Source: Bacteroidales bacterium (GTDB lineage: Bacteria > Bacteroidota > Bacteroidia > Bacteroidales > UBA932). From it: DNA of 64,000 bases. The position numbers and the translations under genes are program-made. Positions within the stretch are counted from its first letter, which is position 1, and each line of letters begins with the position of its first letter. The notes under the pieces were generated by a model. The model was not told where the DNA came from and did not search any database. It worked only from the letters and a program-made list of their open reading frames with translations. The stretch spans positions 1 through 64,000 of the forward strand of contig JAQVBQ010000006.1 in assembly GCA_028690215.1 (NCBI GenBank), read 5' to 3'. Shown one piece after another: positions 7,940 to 17,913 of this stretch.

Positions 7940-8506
7940 ATGAAGAAAGTGGTTAATGTTGGTATAGGCGGAACAAGCTTTGTTATTGACGAAGATGCTT
8001 ATCAAAGGTTGGACAAATACCTTGAGAGGTTCCGCGAAAAAACCAGAATGGGTGTTCAGACAAAAGATGTTATGGAAGATCTTGAACAAAGAATAGCCGA
8101 ACTCTTTTCGGAATCACTCAGATCAGAGCAGGAGGTCGTAAATCTTGCGCTGGTGAATAAGGTCATTTCTCAGTTGGGTATGCCTGACGGCGGACCTGCT
8201 GAAGACGATTTTGGCACATTTGGACCTGAACCTGTAAATCCTGTTGTAACAAAGAGGCTGTACAGAGATCCGGATTCAAAGGTATTCGGAGGTGTATGCG
8301 GGGGACTTGCATACTATCTGAATGTTGATATAGTGCTTATGAGAGTGTTGTTTTTCATCACCATTATGATGGGCGGTGTGGGCTTCTGGGGTTATATTAT
8401 TTTCTGGATAGTGACTCCTGTGGCTAATACAGCTTCCCAGAAGTGTGAAATGAGAGGTTTGCCGGTTACTGCCGAAAACCTGAGAAAGTATTCAAGCTAT
8501 AAATGA
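7940..8506 (+). CDS. PspC-domain membrane protein (short paralogue)
   Basis: A 188-residue protein. Residues 1-95 form a soluble helical N-terminal region (VGIGGTSFVIDEDAYQRLDKYL...). A PspC domain follows from about 107 (KRLYRDPDSKVFGGVCGGLAYYLNVD) with two membrane helices. PspC proteins take part in membrane-stress responses. It shares both modules with the larger PspC gene two positions downstream, so the pair looks like an ancient duplication around a PadR regulator. Confidence 0.88.
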   Translation: MKKVVNVGIGGTSFVIDEDAYQRLDKYLERFREKTRMGVQTKDVMEDLEQRIAELFSESLRSEQEVVNLALVNKVISQLGMPDGGPAEDDFGTFGPEPVNPVVTKRLYRDPDSKVFGGVCGGLAYYLNVDIVLMRVLFFITIMMGGVGFWGYIIFWIVTPVANTASQKCEMRGLPVTAENLRKYSSYK

Positions 8507-8513
8507 TTTTGCC

Positions 8514-8852
8514 ATGAACGATATTAATACAGACAATCTTAAGTCACAGATGCGTAAGGGTGTCCTTGAGTATTGCATACTCAGCATACTAAATAATAAT
8601 GATGCTTATGCCTCAGAGTTGATCGGACAACTTAAGGATGCAAGCATGATAGTGGTGGAGGGGACTTTATATCCTCTGCTTACCAGACAGAAAAACCAGG
8701 GACTCTTGAGTTACCGTTGGGAGGAGTCTACCCAGGGACCACCAAGAAAGTACTACTCAATTACAGACAAGGGCAGGGAGTTGCTCTCCGAGATGGACAG
8801 TGCGTGGGATGATCTGATCCAGACAATAGCATTATTAAGAAAAAAACAATAA
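8514..8852 (+). CDS. PadR-family transcriptional regulator
   Basis: A 112-residue winged-helix protein. The family pattern is clear: MRKGVLEYCILSIL, then AYASELI, VVEGTLYPLLTRQKNQGLL, and GPPRKYYSITDKGRELL in the wing. It sits between two PspC genes with gaps of 7 bases on each side, so it very probably regulates this operon, as PadR regulators commonly do. The ligand is unknown. Confidence 0.93.
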   Translation: MNDINTDNLKSQMRKGVLEYCILSILNNNDAYASELIGQLKDASMIVVEGTLYPLLTRQKNQGLLSYRWEESTQGPPRKYYSITDKGRELLSEMDSAWDDLIQTIALLRKKQ

Positions 8853-8859
8853 GACAATC

Positions 8860-10431
8860 ATGAAAAAAGTAGTTAAAGTAAGTGTAGGTAATCTTGCTTT
8901 CACCATCGATGAAGATGGTTATGAACTTTTAAAATCATACCTGGGAGAGCTCAAGGCTCATTACAAGTCAAAACAGAATGGCAGCGAGATTATAGAGGGA
9001 ATTGAAGAGAGAATTGCTGAGCTTTTTGTTGAGAAGTCAGGAATGAACAGTGTGGTCTCTATTGAGGTTGTCAAGGAGGTGGTGAACATCCTGGGACGTC
9101 CGGAGGTGATTGATGATGAGGATAACCAATACTATGAAGAATCCAAGGATCAGCCATACAGAGTAACTCAGAAGAGATTCTTCCGTGACCCGAACAATAA
9201 AGTGATTGCTGGTCTGTGTTCAGGTTTTGCAGCATATATCAATGTAGACCCATTGCTCATAAGAGTTCTGTTTGTCATATTCTCATTTGGATTCTCGTTA
9301 CTTGGTACACACTTAGGAGGTCCGTCATTTATGGTGTTTGCCTATATAATATTATGGATTGTAATACCGGAAGCAAAGACTGTCGAACAGAAGTGTGCAA
9401 TGCGTGGAGAAAAACTAGATCTCTCTGATATACAGAGAAGAGTGGAATATGGTAATACTCAGTCAGGAGACAATGGCAGAAGATCCTCTTCAAATGGCAA
9501 TTCTGCTGTTACCGAGATTTTTCGTGTCTTCTCAAAGATTGTTGCCGTTTTCCTTATAATAATAGCACTTTCAGGTATTGTATCGCTCACCTTCCTGTTT
9601 TTGGGTATAGAGATATTCAATGGAGTTGTTCCGATTGATTTCCTTAACTTCATTCATTTGGGCATGAGCAATCCTTTCTGGTTGAAGCTTACCTTCCTGC
9701 TTGTATTGTTCCTTCCTCTTGCAGGAATGTTTGTGGCCGGTTTGCAGATTCTTTTCGGTTCAAGGACAAGAAGATTCAAGCCCGGACTTATAATATTCAT
9801 CCTCTGGATAGTCTCTCTTTTCGCTTTTGCCACTTTTGCATCGATAGCCTCTAAGCCATATTGGAGCCAGGCCACTGAGGAGATCTCTCTTCCGCTGGGT
9901 AATGATATAGATACACTATACATAAAACTGGAGACTGATAAGAAAATGCCGGCAGAGAATGTTTTCATTGATGCTGACCGCTCTGATTTCGGATTATTCT
10001 GGATTGATCAGCAGAGTAAGGACATGGTAATATTTCCGGGAATTGACATTGTAAGACAGAGTGAGACATCTGAGAGAGAGGTTTTCTGTGAGATTCACAC
10101 AATGTCCCAGACCTACGGTGAGGCATTGATGAAAGGGCGGAACATGCCGCAGTTCATGACCATCAGTGATTCACTGCTGACTATCAACGGAGAGGTATAC
10201 AACAAAGGCAGAAAGTGGGATGGTACCATCAAAGAGATTAAACTCTACATTCCTGATAGCGTGAAAGTTATTATCACATCCCCGATTGACTTTGATTTCA
10301 CCCATAGTTATAGGAGCGATTACAAGTGGGATATGTTTTATTGGAATGGTCGCCCCTTCCGCAGCCACCACAGATCGTGGAGCTGGGAAGATGACGGGTC
10401 ATATAAGAGATGGGAGTGGAGGGAAAACTGA
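8860..10431 (+). CDS. PspC-domain membrane protein (long paralogue)
   Basis: A 523-residue protein. It has the same helical N-terminal module as the short paralogue (VSVGNLAFTIDEDGYELLKSYL), then PspC (KRFFRDPNNKVIAGLCSGFAAYINVD) at about 105-170. Further membrane helices lie between about 220 and 330, and a large C-terminal beta-rich domain ends in a Trp/Arg/His-rich tail. The topology suggests a membrane sensor with an extracytoplasmic domain. It is the last gene of the PspC-PadR-PspC operon and converges with kbl. Confidence 0.85.
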   Translation: MKKVVKVSVGNLAFTIDEDGYELLKSYLGELKAHYKSKQNGSEIIEGIEERIAELFVEKSGMNSVVSIEVVKEVVNILGRPEVIDDEDNQYYEESKDQPYRVTQKRFFRDPNNKVIAGLCSGFAAYINVDPLLIRVLFVIFSFGFSLLGTHLGGPSFMVFAYIILWIVIPEAKTVEQKCAMRGEKLDLSDIQRRVEYGNTQSGDNGRRSSSNGNSAVTEIFRVFSKIVAVFLIIIALSGIVSLTFLFLGIEIFNGVVPIDFLNFIHLGMSNPFWLKLTFLLVLFLPLAGMFVAGLQILFGSRTRRFKPGLIIFILWIVSLFAFATFASIASKPYWSQATEEISLPLGNDIDTLYIKLETDKKMPAENVFIDADRSDFGLFWIDQQSKDMVIFPGIDIVRQSETSEREVFCEIHTMSQTYGEALMKGRNMPQFMTISDSLLTINGEVYNKGRKWDGTIKEIKLYIPDSVKVIITSPIDFDFTHSYRSDYKWDMFYWNGRPFRSHHRSWSWEDDGSYKRWEWREN

Positions 10432-10436
10432 CGTAG

Positions 10437-11627
10437 CTATTTAATTACGCCCAGTTCCTTTCCAACCTTAGTAAAGGCAGCGATGCACTTGTCCAGGTGT
10501 TCCGGCTCGTGTCCTGCAGAAATCTGCACACGGATACGGGCCTGCTCCTTTGGAACCACAGGGAAATAGAACCCTGTAACATATATGCCCTCCTCAAGCA
10601 TTCTTGAGGCAAATTGTTGAGAGAGCTTTGCATCATAAAGCATAACAGCACAAATGGCCGATTGTGTCGGTTTTATGTCAAAACCGGCGGCTTTCATCTT
10701 CTTGACGAAGTAATCGGTATTACTGTGAAGTTTATCTTGCAGCTCATTGGTCTTTGACATCATGTCGAACATCGCGATACCTGCGGCAGCAACCATAGGC
10801 GGAATAGAGTTCGAGAACAGATATGGTCTTGAACGTTGACGTAAAAGGGATATAATCTCCTTTTTTCCTGTTGTGAATCCGCCAATCGCACCACCAAATG
10901 ATTTCCCGAGTGTTCCGGTGATTATCTCTACTTTTCCCCTGAGGTCATAGAGTTCGGTAGTTCCTCTGCCTGTCTGGCCGACAACACCGGCTGAGTGAGA
11001 CTCGTCCACCATCACCATTGCATTGTATTTTTCTGCAAGTTTATATATCTTGTCGAGAGGTGCAACATTTCCGTCCATAGAGAATACACCGTCAGTTACA
11101 ATTAAGCGGAATCTCTGAGCCTGTGCGACCTTAAGGCACTCTTCCAACTCTTCCATATTGGCATTTGCGTAGCGATATCTCTGAGCTTTGCACAGCCTTA
11201 CACCGTCAATGATTGATGCGTGGTTGAGAGAGTCTGAGATTATTGCATCTTCCTCTGAGAGAAGTGGTTCAAAAACGCCACCATTTGCATCAAAGCACGC
11301 TGCATAGAGGATAGAATCCTCTGTTCCGAAGAATTCAGCGATTTTCTTTTCAAGTTCAATGTGAAGGTCCTGAGTACCGCATATAAAGCGCACACTTGAC
11401 ATTCCGAAGCCTCTTTTGTCGAGAGCATCCTTGGCTGCCTCTATGAGAACTTTGTTGTTGGAGAGCCCCAGATAATTATTGGCGCAAAAATTGAGGACCT
11501 CCTGACCTGTGCTGACTTTTATTGTAGCCTGTTGAGATGTTGTGATGACCCTCTCTCTTTTGTAAAGACCTGCAGATTCTATATTCTGGAGTTCTTGTGA
11601 TAAATGCTTCTGAAAGTTGCTGTACAT
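10437..11627 (-). CDS. kbl: 2-amino-3-ketobutyrate CoA ligase (glycine C-acetyltransferase)
   Basis: A 396-residue PLP-dependent alpha-oxoamine synthase that cleaves 2-amino-3-ketobutyrate with CoA to glycine and acetyl-CoA in threonine breakdown. The PLP lysine is K242 in TGTLGKSFGG, and the conserved VDESHSAG lies at 207-214. Length and N-terminus fit Kbl rather than BioF or SPT. No threonine dehydrogenase is adjacent, so it may also act in the synthetic direction or pair with a distant gene. Confidence 0.88.
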   Translation of the reverse strand: MYSNFQKHLSQELQNIESAGLYKRERVITTSQQATIKVSTGQEVLNFCANNYLGLSNNKVLIEAAKDALDKRGFGMSSVRFICGTQDLHIELEKKIAEFFGTEDSILYAACFDANGGVFEPLLSEEDAIISDSLNHASIIDGVRLCKAQRYRYANANMEELEECLKVAQAQRFRLIVTDGVFSMDGNVAPLDKIYKLAEKYNAMVMVDESHSAGVVGQTGRGTTELYDLRGKVEIITGTLGKSFGGAIGGFTTGKKEIISLLRQRSRPYLFSNSIPPMVAAAGIAMFDMMSKTNELQDKLHSNTDYFVKKMKAAGFDIKPTQSAICAVMLYDAKLSQQFASRMLEEGIYVTGFYFPVVPKEQARIRVQISAGHEPEHLDKCIAAFTKVGKELGVIK

Positions 11628-11661
11628 ATTGTGATTTGTTATTTGTTCCCGTTTATTAACA

Positions 11662-11669
11662 CAAAGTTA
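11662..11669 (-). promoter_or_regulatory. -7 box for kbl
   Basis: TAACTTTG on the minus strand, an exact TAnnTTTG match 34 bases before the start. Confidence 0.5.
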
Positions 11670-11710
11670 TAAGGAAATCGTCTATGTTGTAAGAAAATTT
11701 AAAAACTATT

Positions 11711-11741
11711 TTTGTTTTTAAAGTTTTCATTTATACATTTG
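11711..11741 (+). promoter_or_regulatory. Complete Bacteroidota promoter for the tetR-efflux operon
   Basis: TTTG at 11711-11714, 19 bases, then TACATTTG at 11734-11741: a near-ideal -33/-7 pair, 25 bases before the tetR start. It probably drives tetR and the whole efflux operon. Confidence 0.8.
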
Positions 11742-11766
11742 CACCCTGGTTTCAAATTAATTAGAT

Positions 11767-12384
11767 ATGACTATCAAAGAAAGAATTGTGGAAAATTCAA
11801 TTGATCTTTTCATGAAACGGGGCTGCAAATCTGTCACAATGGATGAGATAGCTTCTGAGAATGGAATATCCAAGAGAACTTTATATGAGAATTTCGAGGA
11901 TAAGAATTCATTGTTAAAAGAGTGTCTCAGTACAGCATATGAAAGGACTAAAAATGCCACAGATCAGGTTTTTAACAGTTCAGAAAATGTTTATGACCTG
12001 ATTTTTAAAATTCATGAATGCAAGACAAATCAGAGGTACAATTTTAAAATGTCATTTGTAGCTGAGCTCAAGAAGTTTTACCCTGAAGTATACGAAAGCA
12101 TGAGGTTGAATTTCTCAAATTATCACAATGAAAGTACTCAGACATTCATTGATAGAGGTCAGAAAGAGGGCCTTATCATGGAAGGCGTTAATAAAGAGAT
12201 AATTATAAGAGCAATTATAACGATGTCCGATATGATGATGAACGGAGATGTGTTTTCCAGCTTGAATGCAACAAGGAGACAAATTTTTCAAGAGACGATA
12301 TTGTTATATATAAGAGGAATATCTACAAAACGAGGAATAGAGTTATTGGATAACTATTTAAATAAAAGTAAAGATGAGAAGTAG
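11767..12384 (+). CDS. TetR/AcrR-family regulator
   Basis: A 205-residue protein with a canonical N-terminal TetR HTH: IVENSIDLFMKRGCKSVTMD and ISKRTLYENFEDKNSLL. The C-terminal helical domain would bind an unknown ligand. It is the first gene of the tolC-adaptor-RND operon and overlaps the next gene by 11 bases, so it is almost certainly the local repressor of the pump. Confidence 0.93.
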   Translation: MTIKERIVENSIDLFMKRGCKSVTMDEIASENGISKRTLYENFEDKNSLLKECLSTAYERTKNATDQVFNSSENVYDLIFKIHECKTNQRYNFKMSFVAELKKFYPEVYESMRLNFSNYHNESTQTFIDRGQKEGLIMEGVNKEIIIRAIITMSDMMMNGDVFSSLNATRRQIFQETILLYIRGISTKRGIELLDNYLNKSKDEK

Positions 12385-13726
12385 GAATTTGAAAAGAATC
12401 GGAACAGCAGCCGTTGTATCTGTGTTGCTGTTTTTTGGTGAGGCGGCCGTCGCTCAGACGGCAGGTGTAAGCCCCGACACACTGAAAATAACAGTGGAGC
12501 AGGCTTTACAGATAGCTCTCAGTGATAACCCAAACATTAAGATTGCGGACGCGGAGCTGGAGAGAGTTGACTATCTGAAGAAGGAGAGCTGGTATGCACT
12601 TTTACCGGGTCTGAGTTCTGATTTTCAATACACAAACAGTATATACAAGCAGATATTCTTTTCTGACTTCTTCCCCGGAGGAAAGATGGAAGTAGGTTCA
12701 ACACATAGTTTTGCAATTACAACCACTGCTTCTGTACCTCTGTTTGCAATGGGACTGTATAAGAACATTGAACTCTCCGGTCTGGAGATAAAGGCAGCCC
12801 TCGAGTCTGCAAGGACCACAAAGCTCGACTTGATTCAACAGGTTAAGAACAGCTTCTATGGTATTGTGATGATGAAGGAGTCTCTCAATGTTTTGGAGCA
12901 GAGTTATAAAAATGCGATGGAGAGTGCCCAGAATATTAAAAAGATGTACGAACAGGGACTGGCAAGTGAATACGACAAGATACGTTCTGAAGTTGCAGCG
13001 AGAAACATTATGCCTTCGTTAACACAGGCCAGAAACGGGCTTGAACTTTCCAAGATGCAGCTTAAGATACTGCTCTCTTTGAAAATGGACATTCCTGTTG
13101 ATGTTATCGGAGATTTTTCAAATCTGGAAAACGAGATAAATGTGTTTAACAACAGCCTTCCATATAATTTCGAGATGAACAGCAGCCTAAGGGCACTGGA
13201 CATACAGCTTGAGAAGATGAACAAGACATTCGAGCTTGTACGCAGTCAGAGGCTTCCTGTTCTGGCCGGTTTTGGAAATTATGTAGTGCAGATGCAGAAC
13301 AATGATTTCACATTTAAAGGTATCTGGCCGAACTCTCTTATGGTCGGTCTCTCTCTTCAGGTACCGATTTTCAATAAGTTCGCCACTTCGCTCAAGGAGA
13401 AACAGACAAAAATCGGAATCAGACAGATTGAGCTTCAGAGAGGCTTGTTGGAAAGCTCTCTCTCTTTGACAGCACAAAATTCCATAAATGAGATGCAAAG
13501 AACAAAGATTCAGCTGGAATCTGATAAAGAGGCAGTTGAACAGGCAATAAAAGGGTATGAAATTGCCAAAGTAAGGTACAAGACTGGTGTGGGGACTGTT
13601 CTTGAACTCAATGACTCAGAGGTTTCCCTCACAACTTCAAAACTTAACCTTAACCAGACTCTCTATGATTTTCTTAAAGCTAAGAATGAATTTGAGAAGG
13701 TTCAGGGGATTGAAAACAGTAAATAA
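12374..13726 (+). CDS. TolC-family outer-membrane efflux protein
   Basis: A 450-residue protein with a signal peptide (cleavage near AVAQT at about 27) and two outer-membrane efflux protein repeats. LTVEQALQIALSDNPNIK-like and KVRYKTGVGTVLELNDSEVSL segments are typical. It is the exit duct that works with the adaptor and pump encoded next. The start ATG overlaps the end of tetR. Confidence 0.92.
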   Translation: MRSRNLKRIGTAAVVSVLLFFGEAAVAQTAGVSPDTLKITVEQALQIALSDNPNIKIADAELERVDYLKKESWYALLPGLSSDFQYTNSIYKQIFFSDFFPGGKMEVGSTHSFAITTTASVPLFAMGLYKNIELSGLEIKAALESARTTKLDLIQQVKNSFYGIVMMKESLNVLEQSYKNAMESAQNIKKMYEQGLASEYDKIRSEVAARNIMPSLTQARNGLELSKMQLKILLSLKMDIPVDVIGDFSNLENEINVFNNSLPYNFEMNSSLRALDIQLEKMNKTFELVRSQRLPVLAGFGNYVVQMQNNDFTFKGIWPNSLMVGLSLQVPIFNKFATSLKEKQTKIGIRQIELQRGLLESSLSLTAQNSINEMQRTKIQLESDKEAVEQAIKGYEIAKVRYKTGVGTVLELNDSEVSLTTSKLNLNQTLYDFLKAKNEFEKVQGIENSK

Positions 13727-13740
13727 ATTGGGATTAGTAT

Positions 13741-14784
13741 ATGAAAAAAGGATTCATTCTATTGGCTACGGGCCTATTGATGTCAGTTGCATGTTCATCT
13801 GACAAACAGAAAAATGCCGCAGGAGATGCAGCGCAAGCAAGTGTGGTTGAAGTAAAGGTCGCTGATGTTAAAAAGCAACCGGTTCCTCAACAGGTAGATT
13901 TTACAGGAAATATTGAGCCCTATGTTAAGAATAATATTTCCAGTGCAGCCTCTCAACGAGTTGAAAAGATCATGGTTGAAATTGGCTCAAAAGTCAGAAA
14001 AGGACAACTTCTGGTGCAGATGGAGAGCCTCAACTACTCTCAGGCAAAGATTCAGCTTGAAAATCTGAAATTGGACCTTGCACGTATCGAGGAGCTATAT
14101 AAGGCAGGTGGCGTTGCCCAGCAACAATATGATCAGATTAAGACACAGGTAAACGTGGCTGAGCAGAGTATCAGAAATCTTGATAAGAACACTAAACTGT
14201 TATCTCCTATTAATGGAGTAGTTACACAGAGGAATTACGACAACGGAGACATGGTTGCAGGCCTTCCGATTCTGGTAGTTATGCAGATACAGCCTGTCAA
14301 GATATTGATTAACATATCAGAGGAGTACTTCCCTCAGGTCAAAGTCGGTACACCGGTACAAATCACACTCGACGTTTATGATGGTAAGGTTTATACAGGA
14401 AAGGTGAGTCTGATACATCCGACAATTGATCCAGCAACAAGGACATTCCAGGCGCAGGTAAGCGTCTCGAACCCTAATTCAGAAATACGCCCGGGGATGT
14501 TTGCCAGGGCAAAGGTGAATTTCGGAACCAAAGACAGGATTGTTGTTCCTGATAAAGCTGTGATTAAACAATCGGGTACCAATGACAAGTATGTTTATGT
14601 GCTTGACGGAGATGTGGTAAAATACACAAAGGTGGATGTCGGAAAACGTGTCGGCTCTATCTATGAGATAAAGAGTGGCCTTGAGCTAGGGCAAAAGGTT
14701 GTGGTTGCCGGAATATCAAGATTGATTGACCAGGCAAAGGTGAAAGTTGTAGAAACAGGTCTTGACCTCACAAAAAACGAATAA
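13741..14784 (+). CDS. RND efflux periplasmic adaptor (MFP) lipoprotein
   Basis: A 347-residue membrane-fusion protein with the lipobox at Cys18 (LLMSVACSSD). A beta-barrel/lipoyl/hairpin layout is visible: NNISSAASQRVEKIMVEIGSKVRKGQLL (lipoyl half), a short coiled-coil hairpin, then LSPINGVVTQRNYDNGDMV. It bridges the TolC-like duct and the RND pump; the three genes are spaced by 14 and 3 bases. Confidence 0.93.
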   Translation: MKKGFILLATGLLMSVACSSDKQKNAAGDAAQASVVEVKVADVKKQPVPQQVDFTGNIEPYVKNNISSAASQRVEKIMVEIGSKVRKGQLLVQMESLNYSQAKIQLENLKLDLARIEELYKAGGVAQQQYDQIKTQVNVAEQSIRNLDKNTKLLSPINGVVTQRNYDNGDMVAGLPILVVMQIQPVKILINISEEYFPQVKVGTPVQITLDVYDGKVYTGKVSLIHPTIDPATRTFQAQVSVSNPNSEIRPGMFARAKVNFGTKDRIVVPDKAVIKQSGTNDKYVYVLDGDVVKYTKVDVGKRVGSIYEIKSGLELGQKVVVAGISRLIDQAKVKVVETGLDLTKNE

Positions 14785-14787
14785 TCT

Positions 14788-17700
14788 ATGAAACTATATG
14801 AAAGTGCAGTAAAAAAACCGGTTACAACAGCCCTGATATTTGTGGCTATTGGTGTACTCGGTCTTTTTTCCTATTCAAAACTTTCTGTAGACTTGTATCC
14901 GGAGATAGAGCTAAACATGGCTACTATCATGACCACTTACTCCGGGGCAAGTGCTGCAGATATTGAGACCAACATAACGAAAGGTCTTGAGACTTCACTG
15001 AGTACTGTCACCGATCTTAAGGAGATAACCTCAGTCTCTAAGGACAACGTATCACTCATAACAATGGAGTTTGAGTATGGTACCAACATGGACGAGGCGG
15101 TAAATGACATCCGGTCTGTTCTGGATATGAATGCCAACTATCTTCCTGAAGGAGCGGAGAAATCTGTGGTATTCAAGTTCAGTACAGAGATGATGCCTAT
15201 ATTCTTCATGTCTGCCAGGACAGAGAAGAATGCTCAGGGACTATACAAGATTCTTGAGGAGAAGGTTGCAAACCCAATCAACAGGATAGACGGTGTTGCC
15301 TCTGCGTTCATAAGCGGAGCACCGGAGAGAGAGATACAGGTAAGAACCGACCCTAACAAAATGGAGGCTTACGGGATTGCTGACGAACAGATTGCAAACC
15401 TTATCGCGATGGAGAATAGAAATATTCCGGGCGGTAATATTGACGTCGGTTCTGATACATATTCGGTAAGGGTTGACGGCGAGTTTGAGGAGAGTGAGCA
15501 GATTGCCAATCTTATTATCGGAAGTTTCCAGGGAAAGAATATTTTTGTCAAGGATGTTGCCCAGGTTAAAGATACACTAAAAGAGAGGGTGACAGAGGTA
15601 TCTACCAACGGTCAGCGCGGAGCCATGGTTGTGGTTCAGAAGCAATCCGGCGGAAATGTAGTGGAAATTGCTTCGAGAATTAAGGAAAAACTTCCCGAGA
15701 TTGAGGCCTCTCTTCCACCGGATGTTAAACTTGAGATAATCCTGGATACATCTGAGTTCATTGAGAAGAGTATCGGCTCACTTGCCGAGACTGTGCTTCT
15801 TGCAGGTTTGTTTGTAATGCTCGTGGTGTTGGCATTCCTTGGAAGATGGAGGGCAACATTTATCATTATCCTGACAATTCCTGTATCACTCGTAGCAGCC
15901 TTCATCTATTTGATGGTTTCCGGGAACACTCTGAATATCATATCTCTCAGCTCGCTCTCCATAGCTATCGGTATGGTTGTGGATGATGCCATAGTTGTGC
16001 TGGAGAATATAACGACACATATTGAGAGGGGAAGTAAACCTAAGGATGCGGCAATATATGCAACCAATGAGGTTGCTGTTGCAATCATTGCCTCGACTCT
16101 CACAATTATAGCCGTGTTCTTCCCACTGACAATGGTTACCGGTTTGGCCGGAATCATGTTTAAACAGCTGGGATGGATTGTGACAATAATCATAACAGTG
16201 TCTATGATTGTAGCGCTCAGCCTTACACCTATGCTTTGCTCGAAAATGCTCAGACAGGATCCGGGCCGCAGCAAGTGGTTTGAGAGACTATACGGACCAA
16301 TAGAGAAGACACTTGACGGACTTGATGGTCTTTACGAAAGATTCCTGCAGTGGGCTGTAAAACACAGGTTCACTGTGATAGGAAGTGCATTAGCAATGTT
16401 TCTTGGCAGCCTTTTGCTCCTAGGAATTGTTGGTACAGACTTTTTCCCCGAGACAGATAACGGTCAGATTGGTGTCACTGTCGAACTTCCTGTCGGTACA
16501 AGAGTGGAGCAGACAAGAGAGCTTGACAAATATATTTATAGTATGTGGAAGGAGAAGTATCCGGAGATAGAGATTCTGGAATCTTCACTCGGCCCATCTG
16601 ATGGATCAAATATCTTCAGCGCTATGAGTGCTTCCGGTACAAACCTTATCTCATACACTCTAGACCTTTCTGATGCAACAGACAGAAAGAGGAGCATATT
16701 CGAGATCTCTGACGAGATGAGAAAGGATCTTGCGGCACTTCCTGAAATTTATCGTTCAACTGTTACTCCTGGTGGAGGAGGAATGTCAATGGGAATGGGT
16801 TCATCGACATTTGATGTGAATGTGCTCGGGTACAACATGACAGATGCTGATATGGTAGCCAACCAGATAAAGGAGATGATGGAGAAGACAGAGGGTCTGA
16901 GGGATATAAAACTCAGCCGTGATGACTACACTCCACAGCTAAAGGTTGTCTTCAACAGGGAAAAGCTTGCAATGAACGGACTTACAATGACCGGGGCAGC
17001 AACTGTTGTAAGGAACAGGATTAATGGTTTTACCTCATCATTTTTCAGAGAGGAGGGCGAAGAGTACGACATTACCGTTATTAACTCTCCTAAATACCGA
17101 ACCGAGATTGATGATATAAGGAACATCATTATATACAACAATCAGGGAAAGGGAGTCAAACTTTCCGAGATAGCAGATGTTAATGAGGGTTTTGCCCCTC
17201 CTGCAATTGAACACATTGACAGAGAGCGTGTGATTAAGGTTTCGGGGTCTATATACAATCGTCCTCTTGGAGATGTTGCCAAGGAGGTTCAGGCCAACTT
17301 AAAAAAGATTAACTACCCTCCACAGATTACTGCTGAGATTTCAGGTACTGTTAAAGACCAACAGGAGTCATTTACAGATATGTTCACACTGCTTCTGCTT
17401 GTTGTGATGCTTGTATACATTGTGATGGCTGCTCAGTTCGAGTCCTTCAGGGATCCATTCATTATTATGTTCTCTCTGCCGTTTGCCTTTACAGGAGTAT
17501 TTGTTGCCCTATGGATGACCGGAACATCTCTCAGCCTTATAGCGCTCATTGGTGCTGTTATGCTCGTGGGTATTGTTGTTAAAAACGGTATAGTGTTGAT
17601 TGACTATATTAACCTCAATAAGGAGAGAGGTTCTTCAATAAGAAGAGCGGTTATTTCAGGAGGTAAGTCCCGTCTGAGACCGGTATTGATGACAACATTG

Positions 17701-17910
17701 ACAACTATTCTCGGAATGGTTCCTATGGCAATGGGTATAGGAGAGGGTTCTGAGATATGGCAACCGATGGGTATATCAATCATAGGTGGTCTTACATTGT
17801 CTACTGTATTGACTCTGATTGTAATACCATGTATTTACACATCTTTCCATGCAGGTGATATGAAGAGAAAGAGAAAAAGACTAGCAAAACAAATAGTAAA
17901 AATCAGGTAA
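14788..17910 (+). CDS. RND efflux pump permease (AcrB/HAE1-like)
   Basis: A 1040-residue inner-membrane proton antiporter. The proton-relay pair is present in transmembrane helix 4 (IGMVVDDAIVVLENI). Repeated halves are visible, with large periplasmic loops after TM1 and TM7 and a PVLMTTLTTILGMVPMA segment near the end. This type exports hydrophobic compounds. Substrates cannot be predicted. It forms a tripartite system with the two genes before it. Confidence 0.95.
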   Translation: MKLYESAVKKPVTTALIFVAIGVLGLFSYSKLSVDLYPEIELNMATIMTTYSGASAADIETNITKGLETSLSTVTDLKEITSVSKDNVSLITMEFEYGTNMDEAVNDIRSVLDMNANYLPEGAEKSVVFKFSTEMMPIFFMSARTEKNAQGLYKILEEKVANPINRIDGVASAFISGAPEREIQVRTDPNKMEAYGIADEQIANLIAMENRNIPGGNIDVGSDTYSVRVDGEFEESEQIANLIIGSFQGKNIFVKDVAQVKDTLKERVTEVSTNGQRGAMVVVQKQSGGNVVEIASRIKEKLPEIEASLPPDVKLEIILDTSEFIEKSIGSLAETVLLAGLFVMLVVLAFLGRWRATFIIILTIPVSLVAAFIYLMVSGNTLNIISLSSLSIAIGMVVDDAIVVLENITTHIERGSKPKDAAIYATNEVAVAIIASTLTIIAVFFPLTMVTGLAGIMFKQLGWIVTIIITVSMIVALSLTPMLCSKMLRQDPGRSKWFERLYGPIEKTLDGLDGLYERFLQWAVKHRFTVIGSALAMFLGSLLLLGIVGTDFFPETDNGQIGVTVELPVGTRVEQTRELDKYIYSMWKEKYPEIEILESSLGPSDGSNIFSAMSASGTNLISYTLDLSDATDRKRSIFEISDEMRKDLAALPEIYRSTVTPGGGGMSMGMGSSTFDVNVLGYNMTDADMVANQIKEMMEKTEGLRDIKLSRDDYTPQLKVVFNREKLAMNGLTMTGAATVVRNRINGFTSSFFREEGEEYDITVINSPKYRTEIDDIRNIIIYNNQGKGVKLSEIADVNEGFAPPAIEHIDRERVIKVSGSIYNRPLGDVAKEVQANLKKINYPPQITAEISGTVKDQQESFTDMFTLLLLVVMLVYIVMAAQFESFRDPFIIMFSLPFAFTGVFVALWMTGTSLSLIALIGAVMLVGIVVKNGIVLIDYINLNKERGSSIRRAVISGGKSRLRPVLMTTLTTILGMVPMAMGIGEGSEIWQPMGISIIGGLTLSTVLTLIVIPCIYTSFHAGDMKRKRKRLAKQIVKIR

Positions 17911-17913
17911 GAT

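Noticed and set aside
15906-16274. 122-residue antisense frame in the RND pump gene
   Set aside because: Hydrophobic codons of transmembrane helices often leave open frames on the other strand; no independent support.
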